NCBI RefSeq assembly: GCF_047730175.1
Contig: NZ_CP159833.1
Location: 2,480,001-2,544,000 of the forward strand
Direction: 5' to 3'
Source: Marifrigoribacter sp047730175
GTDB lineage: Bacteria > Bacteroidota > Bacteroidia > Flavobacteriales > Flavobacteriaceae
Length of the DNA: 64,000 nucleotides
Numbering within the stretch: position 1 is the first letter of the stretch; every line of letters begins with the position of its first letter. The notes under the pieces were generated by a model. It had not been told where the DNA came from. It saw nothing but the letters and a program-made list of their open reading frames with translations, and made no database searches. The translations under genes were made by a program, and so were the position numbers. Shown piece by piece: positions 19,347 through 27,126 of this stretch.

Positions 19347-20147
19347 CTAATTAAGTCCACGTTGTCTCTTGGCTTCAAAGATAAGGATTCCAGCAGCTAC
19401 AGAAACATTCATTGAATCTATTTCTCCTTGCATTGGAATGTTTATATTTTTAGCGCTTTTATCACGCCATTCTTGTGTAAGTCCCGTTGCTTCAGTTCCC
19501 ACTACTATAGCAGTACTTTCTTTAAAATTACAAGTGTGATAGGGTACAGATTCTTGTAAAATAGCAGCATAAATAGCAATGTTTTTTTCTTGAAGAAAAG
19601 CTATTATTTCATCTGTACTTCCTGTTCCAATTTTATTAGTAAAGACACATCCAACACTACTTCGTATAATGTTTGGATTGTATAGGTCTGTTTTTGGATT
19701 TGCAATAATAACCGCATCTACATTTGCAGCATCAGCAGTACGTAAAATTGCTCCAATATTTCCAGGTTTTTCGGGAGCTTCAGCTACTAAAATTAGCGGG
19801 TTAGGATTGGTAAATTTTAAATCTTCAAGTGATTTTTTTTTGCTTTCTGCAATAGCGATAATTCCTTCTGTAGAAGTGCGATAGGCAATTTTTTTATATA
19901 CTTCTAATGTGATTTCAATGACTTCAGAATTTGAATTCTTTACCGCAGTAATAACTTCACTCTCTTCTGAAACTATATCAGAACAATATAGTAAAGTTTT
20001 TAAGGTAAAATTGCCTTTAATAGCCAATTCAATTTCGCGTTGTCCTTCAATAATAAATAAACCAGTTTTTTTACGTTCACGAGATTTCTCTTGAAGTAAT
20101 AATACTTGCTTTATCAATGGGTTTTGAAGACTAGAAACTTGTTTCAT
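19347..20147 (-). CDS. TrmH/SpoU-family RNA 2'-O-methyltransferase
   Basis: A 266-residue SPOUT enzyme using S-adenosylmethionine. The N-terminal substrate-binding domain begins with SSLQNPLIKQVLLLQEKS. The knotted catalytic domain shows EAPEKPGNIGAILRTADAA, VVGTEATGLTQEW and NIPMQGEIDSMNVSVAAGI, the three SpoU motifs. The target may be rRNA or tRNA; the motifs do not decide. The ATG at 20147 is used, 57 bp upstream of the M48 gene on the same strand. Confidence 0.92.
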   Translation of the reverse strand: MKQVSSLQNPLIKQVLLLQEKSRERKKTGLFIIEGQREIELAIKGNFTLKTLLYCSDIVSEESEVITAVKNSNSEVIEITLEVYKKIAYRTSTEGIIAIAESKKKSLEDLKFTNPNPLILVAEAPEKPGNIGAILRTADAANVDAVIIANPKTDLYNPNIIRSSVGCVFTNKIGTGSTDEIIAFLQEKNIAIYAAILQESVPYHTCNFKESTAIVVGTEATGLTQEWRDKSAKNINIPMQGEIDSMNVSVAAGILIFEAKRQRGLN

Positions 20148-20175
20148 GTGTCTATATTATTTTTTTTACGGTCGC

Positions 20176-20201
20176 ATTTCGACAAGCTCAGTACGGGCAT
20201 G
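20176..20201. repeat. Dispersed REP-like fragment (ATTTCGACAAGCTCAG core)
   Basis: The intergenic stretch 20148-20409 holds an ATTTCGACAAGCTCAG core followed by TACGGGCATG. Related pieces occur at 22001-22025 (GCTGCGCTCAGTCTGACA) and 42820-42990. I take them as fragments of a dispersed intergenic repeat common in flavobacterial genomes; this is recognition, not a search result. Confidence 0.5.
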
Positions 20202-20356
20202 CTGTCGCTATTAGTCATTTCGTTGGGTGATAAATATTTTAACATGCTCGTTTCATGCTGCAAATATATACTATTAATAATTTTGAAATAGACAGGAAGC
20301 TATAAATGTATTTAAACAAAAAACCTAAGTATTCATCCAATAAACCAATGCACTTA

Positions 20357-20364
20357 TACATTTG
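20357..20364 (+). promoter_or_regulatory. Putative -7 element of the T9SS surface protein gene
   Basis: TACATTTG matches TAnnTTTG and lies 64 bp before the preferred ATG at 20428. No clear -33 TTG is seen at the right distance, so the call is weak. Confidence 0.3.
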
Positions 20365-20427
20365 ATATATTTTTAAGTAAAAAAAAGTCTAACTTAGTTT
20401 TTTTACTAAATGCATAAAAACTCTATT

Positions 20428-21996
20428 ATGAAAAAAATTACTCTTTTATTATTGCTATCCTTTGTTGCATGTTCTATTACTGCACAAGATTATGTAGTAG
20501 AGTCGATTGGCTTTAATCCACCACATTCATATATTCAGGCAAATGCTAATACTAATTCAGATGATCTTTATTCTGGGATTATTCCTATTGGTTTCGATTT
20601 CGAATTTTATGGGAACACCTATAATGATGTTGTTATTGGAGGTAATGGAATTATAAATTTTGATACAACATTGGCTGGAGGATTTTGCCCTTGGACTTTT
20701 GATCAAGATTTACCTAGTACAACGATGGAAACTAACAATGCCATATTTGGAGCCTATCATGATATGGATTCTAGTGTAAGTTCTACTGATGAAGTAAATT
20801 ATGCGCAATATGGTACTGCACCAAACAGAAGGTTTGTAGTTAACTTTTATCTGGTTCCTCATTTTCAATGTAATGATATTATTTCTACGTTTCAAATAGT
20901 GATGTATGAAACGACCAATAATATTGATGTATATATAAAAGACAAACCTATTTGTGGTACATGGAACAATGGAAATACTTTAATAGGTATTCAAAATATT
21001 GATGGTACAGAAGGGATTGCTGCTCCTGGAAGAAACACCAGTGATTCTCCTTGGGAAGCTTATAATGAAGCTTGGCGATTTAGTTTCTTTGAGGGTGAAA
21101 CAGTGGAAGCGTATAATACAACGTTCTCTGTTTGTGATACTGGAAATGGTGGATTTGAATCGTTTGATTTTAGCTTAATTGAAGGTGATGTAGCAGGAAA
21201 TCAAAGTAATGTAACCGTAAGCTTTCATGAAACATTTTTAGATGCAAATAATAATATAAATCCTATTGCATCACCATATGTTAATATTTTAAATCCTCAA
21301 ACGGTATATGCTAGAGTTGAGAATTCTGATGGATTATTCGCAACTTCTGAAGTGACTTTAGAAGTAATCGATTGTATCGATAATGACAATGATGGTGTTT
21401 CTACAGAACAAGAAGACTTAAATGGAGACGGTTATCCAGGAAATGATGATACCGATAATGACGGTATTCCTAATTATTTAGATGAAGATGATGATAATGA
21501 TAATGTGGATACTATCGATGAAATTACTGGAATAGGAGCAGGCTTTAATGGTGTTACTTATATCTTTATTGATACAGATTCAGATGGCATTGAAAATTAT
21601 ATAGATAATGACGATGATGGCGATGGTGTTTTATCAGTGTTCGAAGATTATAATGGCAATGGGACTCCTATTGATGATGATACCAATGCTAATAACATAC
21701 CTGATTTTTTAGATGATGAAGTAGCGATTATACTTGTAATTGAAAGTAATTCTACAGTAGATTTTTCAATAAGTCCTAATCCTGCTTCAGAAATGATACA
21801 AATTCAATTATCTAATTTTTCTTCTGAAACACAAGTAATTCTTTATAATATTCAAGGACAAGTAGTTCTTTCAGAAATAAAGAATTCAGAAAATGGAAAC
21901 TTTGCAATAAATGTTTCAGATTTAGCATTAGGAATGTATTTTGTGCAACTACAATCTGAAGATAAGACAGTTTCTAAAAAATTGATAAAGAATTAA
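20428..21996 (+). CDS. Secreted T9SS-sorted protein with Asp/Asn-rich calcium-type repeats
   Basis: A 522-residue exported protein. The signal peptide MKKITLLLLLSFVACSITAQ is followed by a ~220-residue beta-rich domain (GFDFEFYGNTYNDVVIGGNG) of the kind seen in bacterial surface and nidogen-like proteins. A stretch with several DNDNDG- and DDDNDN-type calcium-binding loops comes next, then a C-terminal T9SS type A sorting domain (SPNPASE to KKLIKN). It is probably exported through the outer membrane and surface-attached or released. No catalytic motif is seen. An upstream ATG at 20410 is in frame; the MKK start at 20428 is preferred. Confidence 0.8.
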   Translation: MKKITLLLLLSFVACSITAQDYVVESIGFNPPHSYIQANANTNSDDLYSGIIPIGFDFEFYGNTYNDVVIGGNGIINFDTTLAGGFCPWTFDQDLPSTTMETNNAIFGAYHDMDSSVSSTDEVNYAQYGTAPNRRFVVNFYLVPHFQCNDIISTFQIVMYETTNNIDVYIKDKPICGTWNNGNTLIGIQNIDGTEGIAAPGRNTSDSPWEAYNEAWRFSFFEGETVEAYNTTFSVCDTGNGGFESFDFSLIEGDVAGNQSNVTVSFHETFLDANNNINPIASPYVNILNPQTVYARVENSDGLFATSEVTLEVIDCIDNDNDGVSTEQEDLNGDGYPGNDDTDNDGIPNYLDEDDDNDNVDTIDEITGIGAGFNGVTYIFIDTDSDGIENYIDNDDDGDGVLSVFEDYNGNGTPIDDDTNANNIPDFLDDEVAIILVIESNSTVDFSISPNPASEMIQIQLSNFSSETQVILYNIQGQVVLSEIKNSENGNFAINVSDLALGMYFVQLQSEDKTVSKKLIKN

Positions 21997-22000
21997 TTTA

Positions 22001-22025
22001 GACTTCGGCTGCGCTCAGTCTGACA
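22001..22025. repeat. Dispersed REP-like fragment (GCGCTCAGTCTGACA)
   Basis: The 33-bp gap between two convergent genes carries CTTCGGCTGCGCTCAGTCTG plus ACAAAG. It is related to the elements at 20176 and 42820. Its position right after two stop codons suits a REP-type element; it may form part of the mRNA 3' ends. Confidence 0.5.
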
Positions 22026-22029
22026 AAGT

Positions 22030-23859
22030 TTAATTTTTCAATGCTTTATTAAAAGCATCTAGGCCTCCTACAATTGGGAGATCTAGATTAGTTTTATCTA
22101 AATCGATTGTTAACTCAGTTCCTGCTTCTGGCCATAAAGTAAACTCTTTATCACTCGAAAAAATCATGAGTCCTATTTGTTGTCCTTTTGGTATTATTTG
22201 ATCGTCTGGCATCAAATCAAAAGCAACTCTGTAAAATTTACCATCTTCTAAAGGTTCCCCATTGGTCAAAGACTTATAATTTTGAGGATCTGCCCAACCA
22301 CGTGTAATGATATTGTCAGTTATTTTAGCGTCTTTTTCATCATTCCAAGGGAGTGAAACTAGCCAAACCGAAAGATTGGCAGCAGGTTTACTACTAGACA
22401 ACGTAATAGCAACTTTTGCAATCCCTGAAATATGAACGTCTTCTGAAAATTGAGGAGTAAGAAATAGTAAACGATGATTAGATTCAGGAGCTTTTGCTAG
22501 GGAAGAACCATCGATAGATACATCATCAACTAAGGTTTCATTACCGTATCTATTTACTTTTGAAGTCGTTAACATTCCCGTTTTTGGAGCTCCAGGATTT
22601 AAATGTAACGTTACAATTGAAGCATCTGGATTGGGATAATCTTTATAGGCAGTTGGATTTTGTTTATCGTCGTTTTCTCTAACAATCCAAGCTTTAGCAT
22701 CGTTTTCAACTCCGTTTTCAATTCCATGTAAATAACGCGTAAACCAACGATTCATCATGGTAATAGGAGGTGGGCCACCATGTCCATTTTGATGGTAAAA
22801 AATTTGTGAAGGAATTCCTTTTTCTCTAGCAACATTATAAATACGGTAACTATGTTCTGGCATTACATTCCAGTCATTAAAACCGTGTGCCATTAACAAG
22901 GCTGCTTTCATAGGTTCCATGTCATTAATATAATCACGGCCTGCCCAAAATTCGTTATAATCACCTGTAATACGATCCATACCATTTTTCATTTCAGTAT
23001 CACGTACTGTTTTGTTATTATAAGGACGTTTCGCTTCATCACCACTATGTATAAAATCATACAGCACATCAATATCTTCACCTAGATATCCTCCTGGCGA
23101 ACGTACCAATCCGTTAGAGCGATAGTAATGATAATAGGAAGTATTTGGAGCAATAGGAATAATTGCTTCTAATCCTTCAATACCTGTTGTTGCTGCTGCT
23201 AGAGGTAAAGTTCCATTGTAAGAAGTACCAGTCATACCTACTTTTCCTGTAGACCAAAAGGCTTCTACTTCTTCGTTCTCATCTGGACTTGTATATCCTT
23301 TTCCTTTTCCACAGAGCCATTGAATAACTGCTTTAGGAGCTAAAGATTCATTGTTACCTCCAACGGTAGGTGCGCCCTGAGAAAGCCCAGTTCCGGGAGA
23401 AGAAGAATGTACCACAATATATCCTCTTGGCACCCACTTTTTTATATGTGAATTCGAAATAATTGGTCTTTCTCCCCTACGAATGACTTCTGGGTGAACA
23501 CGGTCTTTGGTTGATTCCCCTAATTCATGTTTTACATTCCACATTATTCCATCTATATCACTAGCGACACCTGCAAAATAAGGGCTTGTAATGTAAACTA
23601 TTGGTAATTTTAACCCTTCCGTATCGGTCTGAATAGGTCGTGTAACCGAAACATGCATTCTATCTTGTTTGCCATCACCATCGGTATCGAATTCAGTTTC
23701 TACCCATAAATCATGACGAATCCATTTATCGGGTGTATTAAAAGCATCCACTATTTGCGCTTCTCCATCTTTAAAGATAGGAACTGTTTTTTCTTGTGCA
23801 CTAGAAATTAAAATGAATGCGATTGAAATAATAAAAAGAAATAGTTTCGAATTTTTCAT
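22030..23859 (-). CDS. Secreted CocE/NonD hydrolase, Xaa-Pro dipeptidyl-peptidase (S15) type
   Basis: A 609-residue exported alpha/beta hydrolase. The signal peptide ends at about residue 21 (SSAQ). The serine nucleophile is Ser213 in GTSYNG, the acid Asp329 in HGFNDWNV, and the base His360 in NGHGG. A C-terminal PepX_C jelly-roll (residues about 390-600) completes the S15/CocE architecture. Family members remove Xaa-Pro dipeptides or cleave acyl esters; the dipeptidyl-peptidase role is more likely from the PepX-like layout. There is no T9SS tail, so it is probably periplasmic. Confidence 0.88.
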   Translation of the reverse strand: MKNSKLFLFIISIAFILISSAQEKTVPIFKDGEAQIVDAFNTPDKWIRHDLWVETEFDTDGDGKQDRMHVSVTRPIQTDTEGLKLPIVYITSPYFAGVASDIDGIMWNVKHELGESTKDRVHPEVIRRGERPIISNSHIKKWVPRGYIVVHSSSPGTGLSQGAPTVGGNNESLAPKAVIQWLCGKGKGYTSPDENEEVEAFWSTGKVGMTGTSYNGTLPLAAATTGIEGLEAIIPIAPNTSYYHYYRSNGLVRSPGGYLGEDIDVLYDFIHSGDEAKRPYNNKTVRDTEMKNGMDRITGDYNEFWAGRDYINDMEPMKAALLMAHGFNDWNVMPEHSYRIYNVAREKGIPSQIFYHQNGHGGPPPITMMNRWFTRYLHGIENGVENDAKAWIVRENDDKQNPTAYKDYPNPDASIVTLHLNPGAPKTGMLTTSKVNRYGNETLVDDVSIDGSSLAKAPESNHRLLFLTPQFSEDVHISGIAKVAITLSSSKPAANLSVWLVSLPWNDEKDAKITDNIITRGWADPQNYKSLTNGEPLEDGKFYRVAFDLMPDDQIIPKGQQIGLMIFSSDKEFTLWPEAGTELTIDLDKTNLDLPIVGGLDAFNKALKN

Positions 23860-23929
23860 GGTATAAATTTAAAGGTATAAATGCACTAAATTACACGAAG
23901 CATTTTTGGATTAATAAATTATTCAAATT

Positions 23930-24556
23930 TCAAAAACCGATGCTTTTTTTAATGTTGAAAGCACAAGCAATTATCCAAATGATAAATATGCTTTCGATAA
24001 TTCGCTGAAATAGACCTGCATAATTTGTTGAGGGATCGGATATTAATAAGCCAACAAAGACAATAGAAAATAACCCACAAATAAATCCAATAGTTGAAAG
24101 CTTCAAAAAATTCTTTGAGTTTCTCAATCCGATACTGACAATAAGAATACTAATCGGTACAAAAACGTAGGTGAGGAACCCTGTTAAATTATGAATTATT
24201 TGCGAAATGCTTGGATCGATTAACTCTTTGTTACAGCCTTGGTCACAAGGAAAAACTCCAACCACAATAGTTGCAATGCCATAAAAAATCCCAAAGCCCC
24301 AAAAGCCAATTTTAGTTAGACTAGATTTAGGAAATTTTTTAAATGCATTGAATCCAAATAGGGTCAATAGAATCCCACTCGGAATATATCCATACAACCG
24401 TAATGTTTCTCCGTAGGGAGTGCCAACAGCCATTGTTTCACTAATGTATTGTGAAATTGGGTCATAGTTTTCAAACTGAAAACCTCCCAAAAAGGAAGCA
24501 ACAGCAAAAAGTGAAACTCCAAGTATTCCTATCAAAAAAAGTAATTTGTTGCTCAT
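23930..24556 (-). CDS. DUF998 integral membrane protein
   Basis: A 208-residue inner-membrane protein with six hydrophobic helices. The DUF998 pattern is seen in NYDPISQYISETMAVGTPYG near residues 30-49, and in GVFPCDQGCNKE near the middle. The function of the family is unknown. It stands alone between two secreted hydrolase genes, with 70 bp to the gene upstream in coordinate and 56 bp to the next. Confidence 0.8.
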   Translation of the reverse strand: MSNKLLFLIGILGVSLFAVASFLGGFQFENYDPISQYISETMAVGTPYGETLRLYGYIPSGILLTLFGFNAFKKFPKSSLTKIGFWGFGIFYGIATIVVGVFPCDQGCNKELIDPSISQIIHNLTGFLTYVFVPISILIVSIGLRNSKNFLKLSTIGFICGLFSIVFVGLLISDPSTNYAGLFQRIIESIFIIWIIACAFNIKKSIGF

Positions 24557-24612
24557 AATTTATTGCGCGAAATTTAAGCTAATAAATTATTTTAACCATT
24601 TTTATCAGCTAA

Positions 24613-25710
24613 TTAATTATATTTAATAAGTTTAATAATTTGACCTTCTATATATAGGTAATACATGCTATCTGGAAACTGTGACAAGTCAATTTGTTTG
24701 TTACTCCCCGTTAGATATCCTTCTAATAAACGTTGGCCTAAGGTTGAAAAGAGTTCGTATTGTACATCTTCAAGAACTTCTATATTGACACTATTATTTG
24801 TTGGATTTGGATACACTCCAATAACCAATTCTTGCTGATTGACTCCTAATAATTCACATTCGAAATCTTGCTCTACTTTAGATGCAGCTGGAGGATTCAC
24901 TAAGAGATCGTCTGTTAACAAGGAACAGTAACAATCATTTTCTTCTACATATAGCTTCATCCAAGTAAGGGCGATTTGTCCTACAGATCCCCCTCCACCA
25001 GCAGGGGTGTTGGCTACAGAATGATTACCATTTGCAATTTCAAATAGTAACTTGTCAGTTGTATTCGGAGTTATATTATAATGAATATCTGCGTGTTGCG
25101 AAGGAGGTGCAACAGCATCATTTTCACCACTAAAAATTAGAACAGGACTATCATGATCGAACTGAGGGCTAGGGAGCCACGGACATAAGGCAACAACACC
25201 AGCAATGGTATTATCAAGTACAGCGGCTCTTTGCGCACCTCCACCACCCATAGACCAGCCACTTACGGCCAATTGGTCTAAATTAAGAGCTCCTTCAAGC
25301 GGAGATGAGTTTCTAGTATTTTCATCTTTTATAGTTTCCAGGGCATCTATTAGTGCAATAGCGCGTGCCTCTGGAAAATCAAAAATAGAATTCGTTCCTA
25401 TAATAATGGTTACAATTCCGTGAGAAGCATAAAATGGACCCCATTCCTCAACACTTGAAGGGGAAGCTGTATATCCGGGTACGATTGCAATACTAGCAAA
25501 AGGCGGTGTTGCGTTTGTAGGGTAGTAAATGGTCGCTCCAGAATAATCAAGACCATTACGTATTCCATCTGCCTCGGTGAGGGTCTCTACTTCAAAAAGT
25601 CCAGGGTTTGTAAGACTCTCTACTGTAATACCTTCGCATTGAGCAAAAACTACATTGGTACATAGTGGTGAGATAAATGTTAGAAGTAATACAAGGTATA
25701 GTTTTTTCAT
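24613..25710 (-). CDS. PETase/cutinase-like polyester hydrolase with T9SS sorting domain
   Basis: A 365-residue exported alpha/beta hydrolase. A signal peptide (1-24) is followed by a cutinase/PETase-type catalytic domain at about 25-262. It keeps the oxyanion motif PGYTA with Tyr80, the elbow GWSMGGGG with Trp152 and Ser153, a Trp178 in CPW, Asp198 in ENDAVAP and His230 in NGNHS. The second half of that domain ends with a Cys pattern (Cys260, Cys262, Cys285). The extra active-site disulphide of Ideonella PETase is absent (Gly195, Val232). Residues about 295-365 are a T9SS type A sorting domain. Bacteroidota enzymes of this layout are known polyester hydrolases; PET activity here is untested. 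Confidence 0.87.
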   Translation of the reverse strand: MKKLYLVLLLTFISPLCTNVVFAQCEGITVESLTNPGLFEVETLTEADGIRNGLDYSGATIYYPTNATPPFASIAIVPGYTASPSSVEEWGPFYASHGIVTIIIGTNSIFDFPEARAIALIDALETIKDENTRNSSPLEGALNLDQLAVSGWSMGGGGAQRAAVLDNTIAGVVALCPWLPSPQFDHDSPVLIFSGENDAVAPPSQHADIHYNITPNTTDKLLFEIANGNHSVANTPAGGGGSVGQIALTWMKLYVEENDCYCSLLTDDLLVNPPAASKVEQDFECELLGVNQQELVIGVYPNPTNNSVNIEVLEDVQYELFSTLGQRLLEGYLTGSNKQIDLSQFPDSMYYLYIEGQIIKLIKYN

Positions 25711-25896
25711 ATTTTCTTTTAAATTAACCCCAAAGACTGTTGATTGGGAACAGAGTTTTTGTTTTGTTTTTTCAGATCTAAAGATAGTTAATTATTTGTA
25801 CTAGATTTAAATCTAGTAGCCATTTACATTATATTTTTTTATAGCTAGTTACTAGTATGTTGTTTCTTTTTTTTTAAGCCGATCTTCCTTTTTTAA

Positions 25897-26163
25897 TTAC
25901 TTATTGATATCAGATTGACTCATAACATCAACAAAAATAGGCAAAGTAAATTTTCGATTTTCATTATTTTTCTCTGCTTCTTTTAATAATTCCTCTAGAA
26001 TAATAAGCTTGCTAAGCTTGAATGCCACGAGAGTTTCAATTTGGGGCAAGGGACCACGAACTACAATTTTTGTTGGTTTACCGTCATTGCCAATTCCAAA
26101 AAGGCAAGTAATTTTAAATTTTTCACTCTTTTTATATCCATTACTTTTAGCCATACGACTCAT
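25897..26163 (-). CDS. Small hypothetical protein (88 aa)
   Basis: An unrecognised, Lys-rich 88-residue reading frame with a central hydrophobic segment (LVAFKLSKLIILEELL) and no signal peptide or known motif. It could start at 26163 or at the second ATG (26154). Flanking AT-rich stretches 25711-25896 and 26164-26353 hold no gene I can support. It sits at the edge of a region of gene remnants, so it may be an expressed small protein or part of a decayed gene. Confidence 0.4.
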   Translation of the reverse strand: MSRMAKSNGYKKSEKFKITCLFGIGNDGKPTKIVVRGPLPQIETLVAFKLSKLIILEELLKEAEKNNENRKFTLPIFVDVMSQSDINK

Positions 26164-26353
26164 ACTAATTGCGAGCTTTGAGTCTTTTAAGTATTCTGAA
26201 ATTATATTACTATATTCTGAATCTCAGGAAAACAACGAATTAATTGATGAAAAGGCGATGATAATTAATATTCTATACTTCATATAATTAGCTGCTCGGT
26301 TTTTTAATGTTGTTACTCTGATTATTTTTTAAAATATAAATAAATTTTAATTT

Positions 26354-26725
26354 TCAGCAGTGGCTTTTAAAGTTTTTCAGTTTGCTCTTCAACTCTTTTG
26401 CTAAATCAATAACACTATCTACTGCAGTAAGAGTTCTAAAAGTGTCTTCAGCAAAATCTTTATGCCCTAGAGTATCTAAAATATTAATTTTTATGCCTTG
26501 ATACTCGAATACTAATACGGAAGTTGCTACAGAAATACCTCTCTGTCTTTTAACTTCCATAAAATCACTAGTAGCTCCCTTCTTTATTTTATTATTCTTC
26601 AATTCACCAGCTTCTTGTATTGCACCACTAGATAGCAATAATTTTTCCGTTATCGTGTTCTTTTCTGGATCTGGATGCGAGATTATTCCGAACGTTCTAC
26701 GTCTATAAATTTCCTTATTTATCAT
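26354..26725 (-). pseudogene. prfC: Release factor 3 (PrfC)-like G-domain fragment
   Basis: A 123-residue reading that aligns by eye with the first ~100 residues of peptide chain release factor 3: RRRTFGIISHPD, TITEKLLLSSGAIQEAG, MEVKRQRGISVATSVLVFEYQ and DTLGHKDFAEDTFRTLTAVD. The P-loop has become HPDPEKNT instead of HPDAGKTT, and DTPGHED has become DTLGHKD. After TAVDSVI the reading jumps to a short tail and stops; the remaining ~400 residues of RF3 are absent. It should not bind GTP normally. I call it a decayed copy; a retained small protein is possible. A GTG at 26803 is in frame but not preferred over the ATG at 26725. Confidence 0.75.
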
Positions 26726-27017
26726 GCTTAAAAAATATGATGCAAATATACAGGTTAGCTTTTGGTGAAAAAGACATACTAGTCGATTATACGATTTTTT
26801 CACATTTTATAAGTATATGATAGTGGTATTTCTTATGGAAATTCTCACGTAAATTTATTATAAAAAACCTTAAAAACATTAGGTGTAAGTGTATATACGT
26901 ATCTGTTGTTCCTACAAAAAATATTTAATAAGTTAGTCATTTTATGTAGTTTAACGAAAATTTTTGTTAGTTCGGCGAAAATTTCATTTTTATTAAATAT
27001 ATAATACATTTCCGACT

Positions 27018-27025
27018 TAATTTTG
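27018..27025 (+). promoter_or_regulatory. Putative -7 element of the ice-binding gene
   Basis: TAATTTTG matches TAnnTTTG, about 100 bp before the ATG at 27127, and its last bases overlap the 11-bp repeat array at 27024-27056. No convincing -33 element is visible. The rest of 26804-27126 holds AT-rich sequence with two near-identical CGAAAATTT boxes around 26954-26984 and no gene. Confidence 0.3.
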
Positions 27026-27056
27026 ATGTTATAATGATGTTATAATGAAGTTTTAA
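27024..27056 (+). repeat. Three 11-bp direct repeats upstream of the ice-binding gene
   Basis: TGATGTTATAA occurs twice in perfect tandem (27024-27034, 27035-27045), then a diverged copy TGAAGTTTTAA (27046-27056). An 11-bp period places the units on one face of the helix. The array begins at the end of a possible -7 box, so it would lie in the 5' leader or at the start site. A regulator or RNA-structure role is inference. Confidence 0.6.
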
Positions 27057-27126
27057 ATAATTGAAAAATACATTTTTTCAAGAGAAAATAACATTAATAA
27101 AATGATAATCAAAATTGTTAAAAATT

